From Vibrio sp. SCSIO 43136 (lineage in GTDB: Bacteria; Pseudomonadota; Gammaproteobacteria; Enterobacterales; Vibrionaceae), in contig NZ_CP071849.1 of the NCBI RefSeq assembly GCF_023716565.1, positions 682,001 through 746,000 on the forward strand: a stretch of 64,000 nt of DNA, given 5' to 3'. This document shows positions 27,286 to 35,268 of this stretch, one piece after another. The notes below the pieces were generated by a model that saw nothing but the letters and a program-made list of their open reading frames with translations, made no database searches and was not told where the DNA came from. Positions within the stretch are counted from its first letter, which is position 1. The number at the start of each line of letters is the position of its first letter. The translations under genes were made by a program, and so were the position numbers.

Positions 27286-29394
27286 CTATCGAATTTCAAC
27301 GGAAGTCAAAATATCATGTAGCTTGGGGAAATGTAAAGAAAATTCCCTACGTAACAAAGACTTGTCAACTAGCTTGGAATCTAGGTCTTCAATCGCATAA
27401 TCCAAGAAAGATGTAACCCATCCACTAGTTTTGGTGGGCGGTTTTATTCCTGTTTGATTTTCTATGAATGTTTTTATCTTAGCTAGTTGATTGTTTTTAT
27501 TGATTTTTATCTGGCTATTGCATTTGACGTGGTAGATTTGAGATACACACTGAAACAAACTATCTTCATCCAGTTTCGCGAGCGTTTTGTCCTGGTATAG
27601 GTTTTTGTTCTTAATTCGATACTCTAACTTAAAAATATCAACGTTCTTTTCTTCATATAGCCATTTGTAAAATAAGACTTTTGAAGCTTTGGATATGAGC
27701 AACCCTTCAACTGTACTGTCAAGCAAAACTACATTTTTTGTCTTTAAGTATTCTTGGGTAATGCTACGCATTGTTTGATATGCGGAGAGCTCTTTGAATG
27801 TTGACCTATTATGATCGAGTGTCAGCTTCCTCTTTTGGAATGACAGTAGTTTTTCAACTTGTTCTCTGCGTTTCTTATGAGATTTACTGTAACCTAAGTT
27901 AAGTTGGTTTCTTTCTTCTTTAAGTGAGTTCTCACTCAGTCCAATTAAACTGATTGAATCTTTAAACTTAACTTCTAGCTCATTTGGGTTGTTAGTCGCT
28001 ATAAACTCAAAAGCTTTGTCTACGTCATAGATAAAGAGATAAGGTATGGAGGCGTTTGTCTTACCAGGGTTGATTGCCTCAGACAGTACGTTGTCGCTTC
28101 CTCCTGCATAAACGTCAGAGTAAGTTAGATTTGGGTAAAGGTTTGATAACTTGACGTTTGATAGAAGTTCCCTCTCGGTTGCGCCTTCAACAAACAATAT
28201 GTGTTGGCTAAAAAACAGTCGAGCTTCGTTGTCGCTAAATTTGTTTAGGAATCTGATATCATCATACTTTGAGTTCAACTCGGTAATCTTAGTTCCTTCT
28301 CTCACTCCAGACCCAAGCATGGCAACATGGTAGATGTTCTGCTTCTTATCAAATTTTCGTATTACTTCTTTTACTATATTTGGCGAGTGGGTAGTTATAA
28401 ATATCTTGGGGAAAGGGGTGTTTACCTTTCGTCCTGATGCGGAAATCGAAGACTCATGGAAGTTATCGTAGATTCTATTTACTAAGTACTCGCAACGTTT
28501 TGGATGTAAACCTACTTCAGGTTCGTCAATGAATATGATAGGGGAGATGTATTCTCTTCTGGTGATCCAGATAAGTAATGTTAACGCGCTATCAATAAAG
28601 TTGAATGAGTTAGTTCCATCGGATTGTTTCTCTGCAAACTCGCCTGAGCTGTAGAATTGATCTCCTGGAAGACTTGCTTTCACTAGACTGATGATCTTTT
28701 CTTTGTGACTGTAATCTATGATGTTGTTTTTAGTGTTTATTATATCGATCAGCGATAAAAACTCCCCTTGACCTGGAGATATTTGTTCATCAACGTATGA
28801 GCTTACATCTTCTGAAGTTATCTCATTGACTTTGAAGGATTTGATTCTTGCTATTAGATTCCACAAATCGTCCCATTCATGGAGGTTTATGTGTCTAGCA
28901 TCGATAGCAAAAAATGGGAAAAGGTAAGAAATCAAGCTTCTAATCTGTGGATTTCCGTTCTTCCAAAATGAAGTTCCATCTTTGTTTACAATCAAACCAA
29001 GCTTGAATTTTTCACCTAAATCAGCTTTGTCTTTTGGACGTTTCTCATTGAAAAGGAAGCCAAACATGTCTGCTTCTTTATTGAACATCGTAGAATAGAT
29101 GTGCTTGAAGAAAGGACTTTGCTGTGCGTTGCTACGAGAAGCCGTAACAATCTTTCTAATTCTTGAGAGGTCAAACTCAATTTCAATCTCACCATGAGGG
29201 CTGTAGTTTGAGTTTAAAGTAGGAGAAAGAATTCTTTCCCCTTCGATTTGACTGTAGAAGTATTTGATTATCTTGAATAGGTTAGACTTTCCTGCGTTGT
29301 TTGTACCAACGAAACAGTTTATGTCATTTATGTTTTTTAGATCGAGCTCTTGAAATGAAAGTAGATTATTAATCTTGATCGACAATACGGACAT
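27286..29394 (-). CDS. OLD family ATPase/TOPRIM nuclease
   Basis: 702 residues. The ABC-type ATPase half has Walker A VGTNNAGKSNLF (29-40), Walker B IIFIDEPEVGLHP (286-298) and the H-loop FITTHSPN (332-339). The C-terminal TOPRIM nuclease has the glutamate in FVEGATERELL (E403), the DxD in YDVDKAF (D457, D459) and a third acidic motif in LDSTVEGLL (about 558-566). This is the overcoming-lysogenisation-defect family, whose members include GajA of Gabija and the effector of some retrons (for example the Eco8 type). It is the first gene of the operon OLD-RT-nitrilase, under a strong sigma-70 promoter. No UvrD-like GajB partner adjoins, which argues against Gabija. Confidence 0.92.
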   Translation of the reverse strand: MSVLSIKINNLLSFQELDLKNINDINCFVGTNNAGKSNLFKIIKYFYSQIEGERILSPTLNSNYSPHGEIEIEFDLSRIRKIVTASRSNAQQSPFFKHIYSTMFNKEADMFGFLFNEKRPKDKADLGEKFKLGLIVNKDGTSFWKNGNPQIRSLISYLFPFFAIDARHINLHEWDDLWNLIARIKSFKVNEITSEDVSSYVDEQISPGQGEFLSLIDIINTKNNIIDYSHKEKIISLVKASLPGDQFYSSGEFAEKQSDGTNSFNFIDSALTLLIWITRREYISPIIFIDEPEVGLHPKRCEYLVNRIYDNFHESSISASGRKVNTPFPKIFITTHSPNIVKEVIRKFDKKQNIYHVAMLGSGVREGTKITELNSKYDDIRFLNKFSDNEARLFFSQHILFVEGATERELLSNVKLSNLYPNLTYSDVYAGGSDNVLSEAINPGKTNASIPYLFIYDVDKAFEFIATNNPNELEVKFKDSISLIGLSENSLKEERNQLNLGYSKSHKKRREQVEKLLSFQKRKLTLDHNRSTFKELSAYQTMRSITQEYLKTKNVVLLDSTVEGLLISKASKVLFYKWLYEEKNVDIFKLEYRIKNKNLYQDKTLAKLDEDSLFQCVSQIYHVKCNSQIKINKNNQLAKIKTFIENQTGIKPPTKTSGWVTSFLDYAIEDLDSKLVDKSLLRREFSLHFPKLHDILTSVEIR

Positions 29395-29429
29395 AGGATG
29401 CTTATTAACAGGGCGTGTATAAGCAAGTG

Positions 29430-29458
29430 ATTTTATTGAGTTAAGTTTGGTAGGTCAA
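29430..29458 (-). promoter_or_regulatory. sigma-70 promoter of the OLD-RT-nitrilase operon
   Basis: On the minus strand TTGACC (29453-29458) and TAAAAT (29430-29435) are exactly 17 bp apart, with the start codon of the OLD gene about 35 bp further on. Confidence 0.65.
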
Positions 29459-29525
29459 TTAGCTCTTTGACCAGAGACAGGAATTTGTTTGTACAACACT
29501 TTTAAAGCTATCGATTGACACTTAT

Positions 29526-31091
29526 CTAAGAATCCAAATCAATAGCTTCCATTAGTGATCCTATGCGCTTAAATCCACCTTCTAAGCGATAGATAACCCC
29601 GACATTGGCATAGGGTCTAAGAGCTTCTTCGATTATCTCAGAGCGAATCACAAGTGACTTAGAATCAGCATCAACAGCATGTGGAGCGATGCGCTGCTCA
29701 ATGTCAGAAAACTCTTTATGTAACCCTGTAAGTTCGACTAACTCCTTGAACAGATGGTGATAGAAAATTTTAGTGTCTTTTGGCTTCCTATCGACGATTT
29801 CAGCCAGCAGACTCAAGGCTAGAATATGCCAAGTGTCAAACGCCCAGAGGCAGGGATAGCTTCGTATATAATTAAGAGTATGAGGTAACTTTGGGTGTTT
29901 CCTAGCGGGGCTAGGCTGAAATAACTGATTCAGTGTCATCCACTTCGACCATCTGGAGTAGTCTCTTTTGAACAAGTTATCTTTTGAAAGTAGATAAAGC
30001 TCAGAGTTGGTTTTAGCCTGTCTTACGGCGTCTTTTGTTGTTCTAGCCTTCTTTGCCTTATTGTTCGATTCCTTTAAAAAACTTTGTTGAGATCTTTCAA
30101 TTTTCAGCATTAATTTGGGGTACTTCAACCATTTCCAGGTAGCCCGATTATTCTCAGATGTTGCTGGAGTGCGGATAACTACGCTTCCATTAAGATCAAC
30201 GACATCGTCAGGTAAACAATCCTTTAATAGAAACGCTACCCAGATGTGGCTGTGACCTCGAATCGCCTTGAGCAGAAGGTATTCCTCCGTCAGCTTTACT
30301 TGGCTAACGCTGTCTACACGCTGTTCAGAGCGAGAATAAATAGTGACTTCTTCGCGATACGTGTACTTGTCAATCTGGCATTCAAACTTTTGAGTTAAGC
30401 TAGGTAACAAAATGTAGTTACCTTTAATAAACTTTCTAGCTGAGTCTTTTGCACTACGAACACGTTTTTTCTTGATACGTTCTGCTTCACGCTCCGGAAA
30501 CTGATCGTGCTTATCAATGAGTTGTTCTCGGCACCATTCGTAAAGCCATTTGTAAGGCACTTTTTTCGCTTTTAGATCTGAGAGTGCTTCATCAATGTTG
30601 CGATTAAGGTAGGCACTTAAATCAAACTCTATTGAAGGGATTTTATTGTGTTGATAGTAGGTTGTTTTTTCAGCTTCATTTTCATGAGTGACGAATATTT
30701 CGATCACTATGTCACCGAGTTCGGTTTCGAGAAGTACATCCGCGATATAGCGGTCTAAGCGTACTTCTAGCTTTCCACCTCGAACATTTGTTGATACTTC
30801 GCACTGGCTCAGTGTTTGTCCTTTGTATTCAAAGGATGCTGGCGGAAGATAAAGGGGCTGCGATTCAAGAAAAAAGTGTTGTGCGACTAAGTGGAGTTGA
30901 GTCATTAAGCAGTTACTGTTTTCGTCTTTCGATTCATGTGCAAAATGATGTCTTGTACCACTAGTTCCATTGTTTTTAGCTACTAAGCGATCTCCACAAG
31001 CAGAGCATACGCAATTGCACTTTAAGCCATTCTCGACAGAATCAACATGCCTTAAGGTATTTGAATCGCCATGTAACGCATATTCTAGCAT
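29526..31091 (-). CDS. CoiA-like nuclease-fold protein
   Basis: 521 residues from an ATG at 31091 preceded by GAGAGGAG, a strong ribosome site; a longer frame to 31286 has neither a good start nor family-like sequence. The N-terminus carries the CoiA-type zinc module (MLEYALHGDS, then CVCSACGDRL and RHHFAHES) and then a PD-(D/E)xK-like core (DRYIADVLLET with D118, and DIVIEIFVTHE with E131). The residue two after the glutamate is Phe where CoiA relatives have Lys or Gln. The remaining 350 residues are unrecognised and rich in Lys and Trp. CoiA promotes recombination of incoming DNA in competence; relatives in mobile islands may act on DNA of invaders. It is transcribed in the same direction as the OLD operon, 131 bp upstream of it. 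Confidence 0.78.
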   Translation of the reverse strand: MLEYALHGDSNTLRHVDSVENGLKCNCVCSACGDRLVAKNNGTSGTRHHFAHESKDENSNCLMTQLHLVAQHFFLESQPLYLPPASFEYKGQTLSQCEVSTNVRGGKLEVRLDRYIADVLLETELGDIVIEIFVTHENEAEKTTYYQHNKIPSIEFDLSAYLNRNIDEALSDLKAKKVPYKWLYEWCREQLIDKHDQFPEREAERIKKKRVRSAKDSARKFIKGNYILLPSLTQKFECQIDKYTYREEVTIYSRSEQRVDSVSQVKLTEEYLLLKAIRGHSHIWVAFLLKDCLPDDVVDLNGSVVIRTPATSENNRATWKWLKYPKLMLKIERSQQSFLKESNNKAKKARTTKDAVRQAKTNSELYLLSKDNLFKRDYSRWSKWMTLNQLFQPSPARKHPKLPHTLNYIRSYPCLWAFDTWHILALSLLAEIVDRKPKDTKIFYHHLFKELVELTGLHKEFSDIEQRIAPHAVDADSKSLVIRSEIIEEALRPYANVGVIYRLEGGFKRIGSLMEAIDLDS

Positions 31092-31298
31092 CGCCACTCC
31101 TCTCAACTCGAAGGTGATGAGCCAACCAAAGCCCATTAAATCAATATGATAAGCTAAGTGAAAATAGAGCAAGTTACTAGTGTTGGCTTCAAGTTTTGGA
31201 GGTATTGAGCTTGGAAATCGGTTATGGTTCAAATGCATAAGTTCTTGGAAGATGTTCTTTGCTGACTCTAATGGATGGAGAACCAACTATTTGTTTGT

Positions 31299-31611
31299 CT
31301 ATATCCTAACTGGAAATTGCGCAATCTTAGTTCTGATTACTCTTTCGTCAGGCCTTAACCAGTCCTCAAGGAACACGTCAAACATAAGGGCATCGATTAA
31401 GTCAAAGGGTTTGGCGGTTACGTATTTATGACTTTGCGCTTCTGCTGAGACTAAGATTGTTTCTGAGGTTATCTATAAGGTTAAAATGCTCATCAAACTG
31501 AAATGACGGATAGTACCTCCAGCCGTTCACATTGATACAAAGAGCGTTGTGCTGCTCTTCGGGTAATTCCTCATGAGAAATTAGTGCAGTAGAGTTCTCA
31601 TGAGTATTAGT
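31299..31611 (-). pseudogene. decayed gene fragment, Xre/MbcA-ParS antitoxin-like
   Basis: Two overlapping minus-strand frames read as one broken gene. Frame one (31611 to a stop at 31426) gives GWRYYPSFQFDEHFNLIDNL. Frame two (about 31433 to a stop at 31299) continues with HKYVTAKPFDLIDALMFDVF and FLEDWLRPDERVI. The Y-P-x-F-Q-F-D signature and the following pattern resemble the C-terminal toxin-binding region of Xre/MbcA/ParS-type antitoxins (DUF2384-like). No helix-turn-helix part and no RES toxin are adjacent. I judge it a remnant of an earlier cargo gene. Confidence 0.4.
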
Positions 31612-31682
31612 TTAATGTCACTCAGATTGATTGTTATCGCATTATCTACGTATTTTGCTGTGGGCTTTTAACGCATCTTCAT

Positions 31683-31814
31683 TTACCACATGGTTAGGTT
31701 TTTGTGTTGGTTGCATTCAACTTGTTTTGCTGCTGCGTTAGCTGCTTTAGCGAAAAGAGCAACTTCCTCTGTAGTGTAAGCTTTCCGAGTTTTCCTTGAT
31801 TTAACGTTAGTCAT
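31683..31814 (-). CDS. 43-residue small protein
   Basis: An ATG with AGGAAC about 8 bases upstream opens a 43-codon frame with a very basic start (MTNVKSRKTRKAYTTEEVAL) and an alanine-rich helix (FAKAANAAAKQVE). Not recognised. It lies between the right end of the element and the decayed fragment, the place where transposition genes sit in Tn7, and might be a small DNA-binding protein. The rest of 31092-31900 shows no other supportable gene. Confidence 0.4.
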   Translation of the reverse strand: MTNVKSRKTRKAYTTEEVALFAKAANAAAKQVECNQHKNLTMW

Positions 31815-31873
31815 TGCTGAGTTCCTAGCATCGGAAATATGACACCATATTAGACTAAAAACTGTGCAAAGAG

Positions 31874-31901
31874 AAAAGGCGAACCAAATGGTTCGCCTTT
31901 T
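31874..31901. terminator. element-encoded bidirectional terminator near the right end
   Basis: 13-bp arms (AAAAGGCGAACCA and its complement) around AA. It now lies about 70 bp past the gcvP stop and can replace the chromosomal terminator that the insertion moved 9.4 kb away. The stem is nearly the same as that of the host terminator at 22469-22498. Confidence 0.8.
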
Positions 31902-31932
31902 GTTTTCAAGTTAGTTTCCAACTTAGTTATCG
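31902..31932 (-). repeat. right-end internal repeats 2 and 3
   Basis: On the minus strand CGATAACTAAGTTGGAAAC (31914-31932) abuts the terminal copy, and a degenerate third copy GAAACTAACTTGAAAAC (31902-31918) overlaps it. Tight packing at this end contrasts with the spaced copies at the left end. Confidence 0.75.
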
Positions 31933-31958
31933 GTTTCCAACTTGGTTATCTGTGATCA
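31933..31958 (-). repeat. right terminal inverted repeat
   Basis: On the minus strand it begins TGATCACAGATAACCAAG and ends TTGGAAAC, 24 of 26 identical to the left terminus. Confidence 0.85.
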
Positions 31959-31963
31959 ATTCC
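31959..31963. repeat. target-site duplication, right copy (ATTCC)
   Basis: Same five bases as 22535-22539, five bases beyond which the gcvP stop codon (TAA on the minus strand) begins. Confidence 0.8.
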
Positions 31964-31968
31964 AACCC

Positions 31969-34833
31969 TTAATCTTCATACTCCGAAACACTCGGACAAG
32001 AACAAATCAGGTTACGGTCGCCATACACGTTATCTACGCGGTTAACCGTTGGCCAGTACTTCGATGCTTTGGTTTGTTTCGATGGGAAACAAGCAAGTTC
32101 ACGAGAGTATGGACGTTCCCATTCGGTAGAGGCTAAGTCTACTTGAGTGTGCGGTGCGTTGACTAGTGGGTTGTTGTCTAGCGGCCACTCGCCATTTTTT
32201 ACTTTGGTCATCTCTTCACGGATAGCAATCATTGCATCACAGAAACGATCAAGCTCTGCCAAGTCTTCAGATTCTGTAGGCTCTACCATTAGAGTGCCAG
32301 CAACTGGGAAAGACATGGTTGGGGCGTGGAAGCCAAAATCCATTAGGCGTTTTGCGATGTCTTCTTCGCTAATGCCTGTCTCTTCTTTTAGGGGACGGAT
32401 ATCAACAATACACTCATGCGCTACACGACCATTGTTACCGCGATAAAGCACAGGGTAGTGTGGCAACAGTCGTTCCATCACATAGTTGGCGTTTAGGATA
32501 GCGACTTTAGTTGCGTCCGTTAGGCCTTCGCTGCCTGTCATGGCGATATATGCCCATGAAATTGGCAAGATTGATGCACTGCCTAGATCAGCAGCCGCAA
32601 CTGCGTAGTCTTTACCTTCCACACCATTTTCGATGTGACCAGGTAGGAAAGGTGCTAGATGCGATTTCACACCGATAGGACCCATACCCGGGCCGCCACC
32701 ACCGTGTGGAATACAGAAGGTTTTGTGCAAGTTAAGGTGCGAAACGTCTGAACCAATGAAGCCTGGATTGGTCAGGCCAACTTGGGCGTTCATATTGGCA
32801 CCATCAAGGTAAACTTGACCACCAGCTTCATGAACCATCTCGCACACCTGCTTCACGTGCTCTTCATATACGCCGTGCGTAGAAGGGTAGGTGATCATGA
32901 TGCTTGAAACGTTTTCACGATGTTTTTCAATTTTTGCTGCTAGATCATCTAGATCGATGTTGCCATCTTCATCACACTTCACCACGACAACTTTCATCGA
33001 GACCATGGATGCAGTCGCAGGGTTAGTGCCGTGTGCTGAGCTAGGGATAAGACAGATATTACGATGTCCTTCCCCACGGCTTTGGTGGTAACGCTGAATG
33101 GCAATTAGACCAGCATATTCACCAGATGCGCCAGAGTTAGGCTGTAGTGAGAACTCATCATAGCCTGTGATTTCACACAGCTTTTTCTTCAGGTCTTCAG
33201 CAAGTGCGCTATAGCCGGCTGCTTGCTCAATTGGTGCGTATGGGTGGATGTTCCCAAACTCAGGCCAAGTGACAGGGATCATCTCTGCTGTCGCATTTAG
33301 CTTCATGGTACAGCTACCTAGAGGGATCATGCCGTGCGTCAGTGAGAAGTCTTTGTTCTCTAGTTGCTTCAAGTAACGAAGCATCTGAGTTTCACTATGG
33401 TGAGTATTGAATACTTCGTGCGTTAAGAAACTGGTGGTACGACGCAATGCTTCTGGGATTGCAGCAAATTCATTGTTGGCGATATCGCTAGATAGCGTTT
33501 GGATATCACACTCTATTGCGAAGACACTAAACAGCGCTGCGATATCAGCGTTACCAGTGGTTTCATCCAAGCTAATACCGATCTGACCATCTAGTAGGCG
33601 AAGGTTGATGCCTGCTTGCTGCGCTTTCTCGTAAAGCGCTTGAGTTTGTTCGCCAGTGTTGATAGTAATTGTGTCGAAGAAGGTGTTGTGTGCTAGCTCA
33701 AAGCCAGATTTTGTTAGGCCAGCAGCTAAGATCGCAGTGTAGTGATGAGTGCGACGAGCGATTTTACGCAAGCCTTCTTGGCCATGGTAAACCGCATAGA
33801 AAGAAGCCATGTTCGCCAGTAGCGCTTGAGCAGTACAAATGTTAGACGTCGCTTTTTCACGACGAATATGCTGTTCACGCGTTTGCATTGCCATGCGTAA
33901 GGCTTGGTTACCTTTTGAATCGATTGAAACACCGATCACACGACCTGGCATAGTACGTTTGTGTTTATCACGCGTTGCCATGAATGCTGCGTGAGGACCA
34001 CCGTAACCCATTGGAACGCCAAAGCGTTGTGCGCTACCGATAACTACGTCAGCACCCATCTCACCTGCAGGTTTTAGTAGTGCAGAAGCGAGAAGGTCAG
34101 TGGCGACAGTCACAAGCGTTTTGTTCGCCTGCGCCTGTGAAATCAAGTCAGTGAGGTCATAGACTTCACCTGTTGTGCTTGGGTACTGAACCAGTGCCCC
34201 AAACACATCGTGTTCTGGTAGAGAGGTAACAGAGTCAACCACCACATCAAAGCCGATAAACTCAGCACGAGTTTTTACCACTTCGATGGTTTGTGGGTGA
34301 ACGTCACTCGCAACAAAGAATGTCTTACTCTTGCTCTTGCCTGCACGTTGACACAGTGTCATCGCTTCAGCTGCCGCAGTTGCTTCATCAAGAAGAGAAG
34401 CATTCGCAATTTCCATTCCCGTAAGATCCATCACCATCTGTTGGAAGTTCAACAGGGCTTCAAGGCGGCCTTGTGAAATTTCAGGCTGGTATGGAGTGTA
34501 AGCCGTGTACCAGCCTGGATTCTCAAGCACGTTACGCAAAATAACATTTGGCGTTAGCGTATTGTAGTAACCTTGACCGATGAAAGTACGTTTAAGCTCA
34601 TTGAGGTTAGCAAACTGCTTCATTGCTTCAAGCATGTCGACTTCGCTCATTGGCTCAGACGTTACCATTGGCTGTTCCAGTCGGATCTGCGCTGGCACAG
34701 TTTCCTCAATCAGTGCATCCATGCTCTCTGCGTTGATCGCTGAAAGCATTTTTTGCTGTTCCTGTCCGTCAGGGCCGTTATGGCGACTGATGAATTCGTT
34801 ATCCGTGCTTAGTTGTTGAAGTAACTCTGTCAT
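31969..34833 (-). CDS. gcvP: glycine dehydrogenase (decarboxylating), P protein of the glycine cleavage system
   Basis: 954 residues, the normal length of the fused bacterial P protein. It binds pyridoxal phosphate at the lysine of [19 protein letters not shown] and decarboxylates glycine, passing the aminomethyl group to the lipoyl arm of GcvH. N-terminal half motifs ([40 protein letters not shown], quoted in part) and C-terminal half motifs ([25 protein letters not shown]) are all present. It is the last gene of glyA-gcvH-gcvP, 26 bp after gcvH. Its own terminator has been separated from it by the inserted element, which supplies another. Confidence 0.98.
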   Translation of the reverse strand: MTELLQQLSTDNEFISRHNGPDGQEQQKMLSAINAESMDALIEETVPAQIRLEQPMVTSEPMSEVDMLEAMKQFANLNELKRTFIGQGYYNTLTPNVILRNVLENPGWYTAYTPYQPEISQGRLEALLNFQQMVMDLTGMEIANASLLDEATAAAEAMTLCQRAGKSKSKTFFVASDVHPQTIEVVKTRAEFIGFDVVVDSVTSLPEHDVFGALVQYPSTTGEVYDLTDLISQAQANKTLVTVATDLLASALLKPAGEMGADVVIGSAQRFGVPMGYGGPHAAFMATRDKHKRTMPGRVIGVSIDSKGNQALRMAMQTREQHIRREKATSNICTAQALLANMASFYAVYHGQEGLRKIARRTHHYTAILAAGLTKSGFELAHNTFFDTITINTGEQTQALYEKAQQAGINLRLLDGQIGISLDETTGNADIAALFSVFAIECDIQTLSSDIANNEFAAIPEALRRTTSFLTHEVFNTHHSETQMLRYLKQLENKDFSLTHGMIPLGSCTMKLNATAEMIPVTWPEFGNIHPYAPIEQAAGYSALAEDLKKKLCEITGYDEFSLQPNSGASGEYAGLIAIQRYHQSRGEGHRNICLIPSSAHGTNPATASMVSMKVVVVKCDEDGNIDLDDLAAKIEKHRENVSSIMITYPSTHGVYEEHVKQVCEMVHEAGGQVYLDGANMNAQVGLTNPGFIGSDVSHLNLHKTFCIPHGGGGPGMGPIGVKSHLAPFLPGHIENGVEGKDYAVAAADLGSASILPISWAYIAMTGSEGLTDATKVAILNANYVMERLLPHYPVLYRGNNGRVAHECIVDIRPLKEETGISEEDIAKRLMDFGFHAPTMSFPVAGTLMVEPTESEDLAELDRFCDAMIAIREEMTKVKNGEWPLDNNPLVNAPHTQVDLASTEWERPYSRELACFPSKQTKASKYWPTVNRVDNVYGDRNLICSCPSVSEYED

Positions 34834-34859
34834 ATCTCTCTACCGCGATCGCTTAGATC

Positions 34860-35240
34860 TTATTCGTCTTCTAAAGAGTTTTCATACTCTTCAGCGTCTT
34901 TTAGGTTGTCTAGTTCACCAGCGTCAGCAAGTTTCACTTTAACGATCCAACCGCCTTCGTAAGATTCTTCGTTAATCAGCTCTGGGCTATCTTCTAGCTC
35001 TTCGTTGATTTCTAGAATTTCACCAGTTACAGGCGCATAAATGTCAGAAGCAGCTTTAACCGATTCAACTAGTGAAAAGCTATCACCAGCTTCAATTTCG
35101 TCGCCCACGTCTGGTAAATCAACAAATACCACGTCACCAAGCATCTCCTGTGCGTGCTCAGAAATACCGATAGTTACCGTACCGTCGCCATTGTCGCGAA
35201 CCCACTCGTGGCTATCAGCAAACTTCAGTGTTTTGTCCAT
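34860..35240 (-). CDS. gcvH: glycine cleavage system H protein
   Basis: 126 residues. The lipoyl-lysine lies in [15 protein letters not shown] (K62), which carries the aminomethyl group between GcvP and GcvT. The start [20 protein letters not shown] is typical. It lies between glyA (28 bp upstream) and gcvP, so all three are one transcript. Confidence 0.98.
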   Translation of the reverse strand: MDKTLKFADSHEWVRDNGDGTVTIGISEHAQEMLGDVVFVDLPDVGDEIEAGDSFSLVESVKAASDIYAPVTGEILEINEELEDSPELINEESYEGGWIVKVKLADAGELDNLKDAEEYENSLEDE

Positions 35241-35268
35241 TTATATGTCTCCAATGTATCGTCAATTT

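Larger units (their letters stand above)
22540..31958. mobile_element. 9.4-kb non-autonomous Tn7-like (TnsB/TniA/MuA-superfamily) element carrying an RT/nitrilase/OLD gene set
   Basis: The element is bounded by 26-bp terminal inverted repeats (22540-22565 and 31933-31958, 24 of 26 identical, beginning TGATCACAGATAAC) and flanked by the direct repeat ATTCC. Copies of the motif GATAACTAAGTTGGAAACT occur three times at the left end with 30-40 bp gaps and three times abutting or overlapping at the right end. That asymmetry is typical of TnsB-binding sites in Tn7 ends. The insertion point is 10 bp downstream of the gcvP stop codon, right end next to gcvP. No transposase, integrase or target-selector gene is inside. 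Genes within look more AT-rich than the flanks by eye. Boundaries are seen directly; superfamily assignment is inference from end structure. Confidence 0.85.

Noticed and set aside
27286..29394. Gabija system (GajA)
   Set aside because: The OLD protein fits GajA in layout but no UvrD-like GajB gene is adjacent.
31092..31286. 65-residue N-terminal extension of the CoiA-like protein
   Set aside because: It begins with a TTG without a ribosome site, is unlike CoiA, and a strong GAGGAG site precedes the ATG at 31091.
31180..31431. 83-codon plus-strand frame inside the element
   Set aside because: It overlaps the decayed fragment on the other strand, has no ribosome site and no recognisable sequence.
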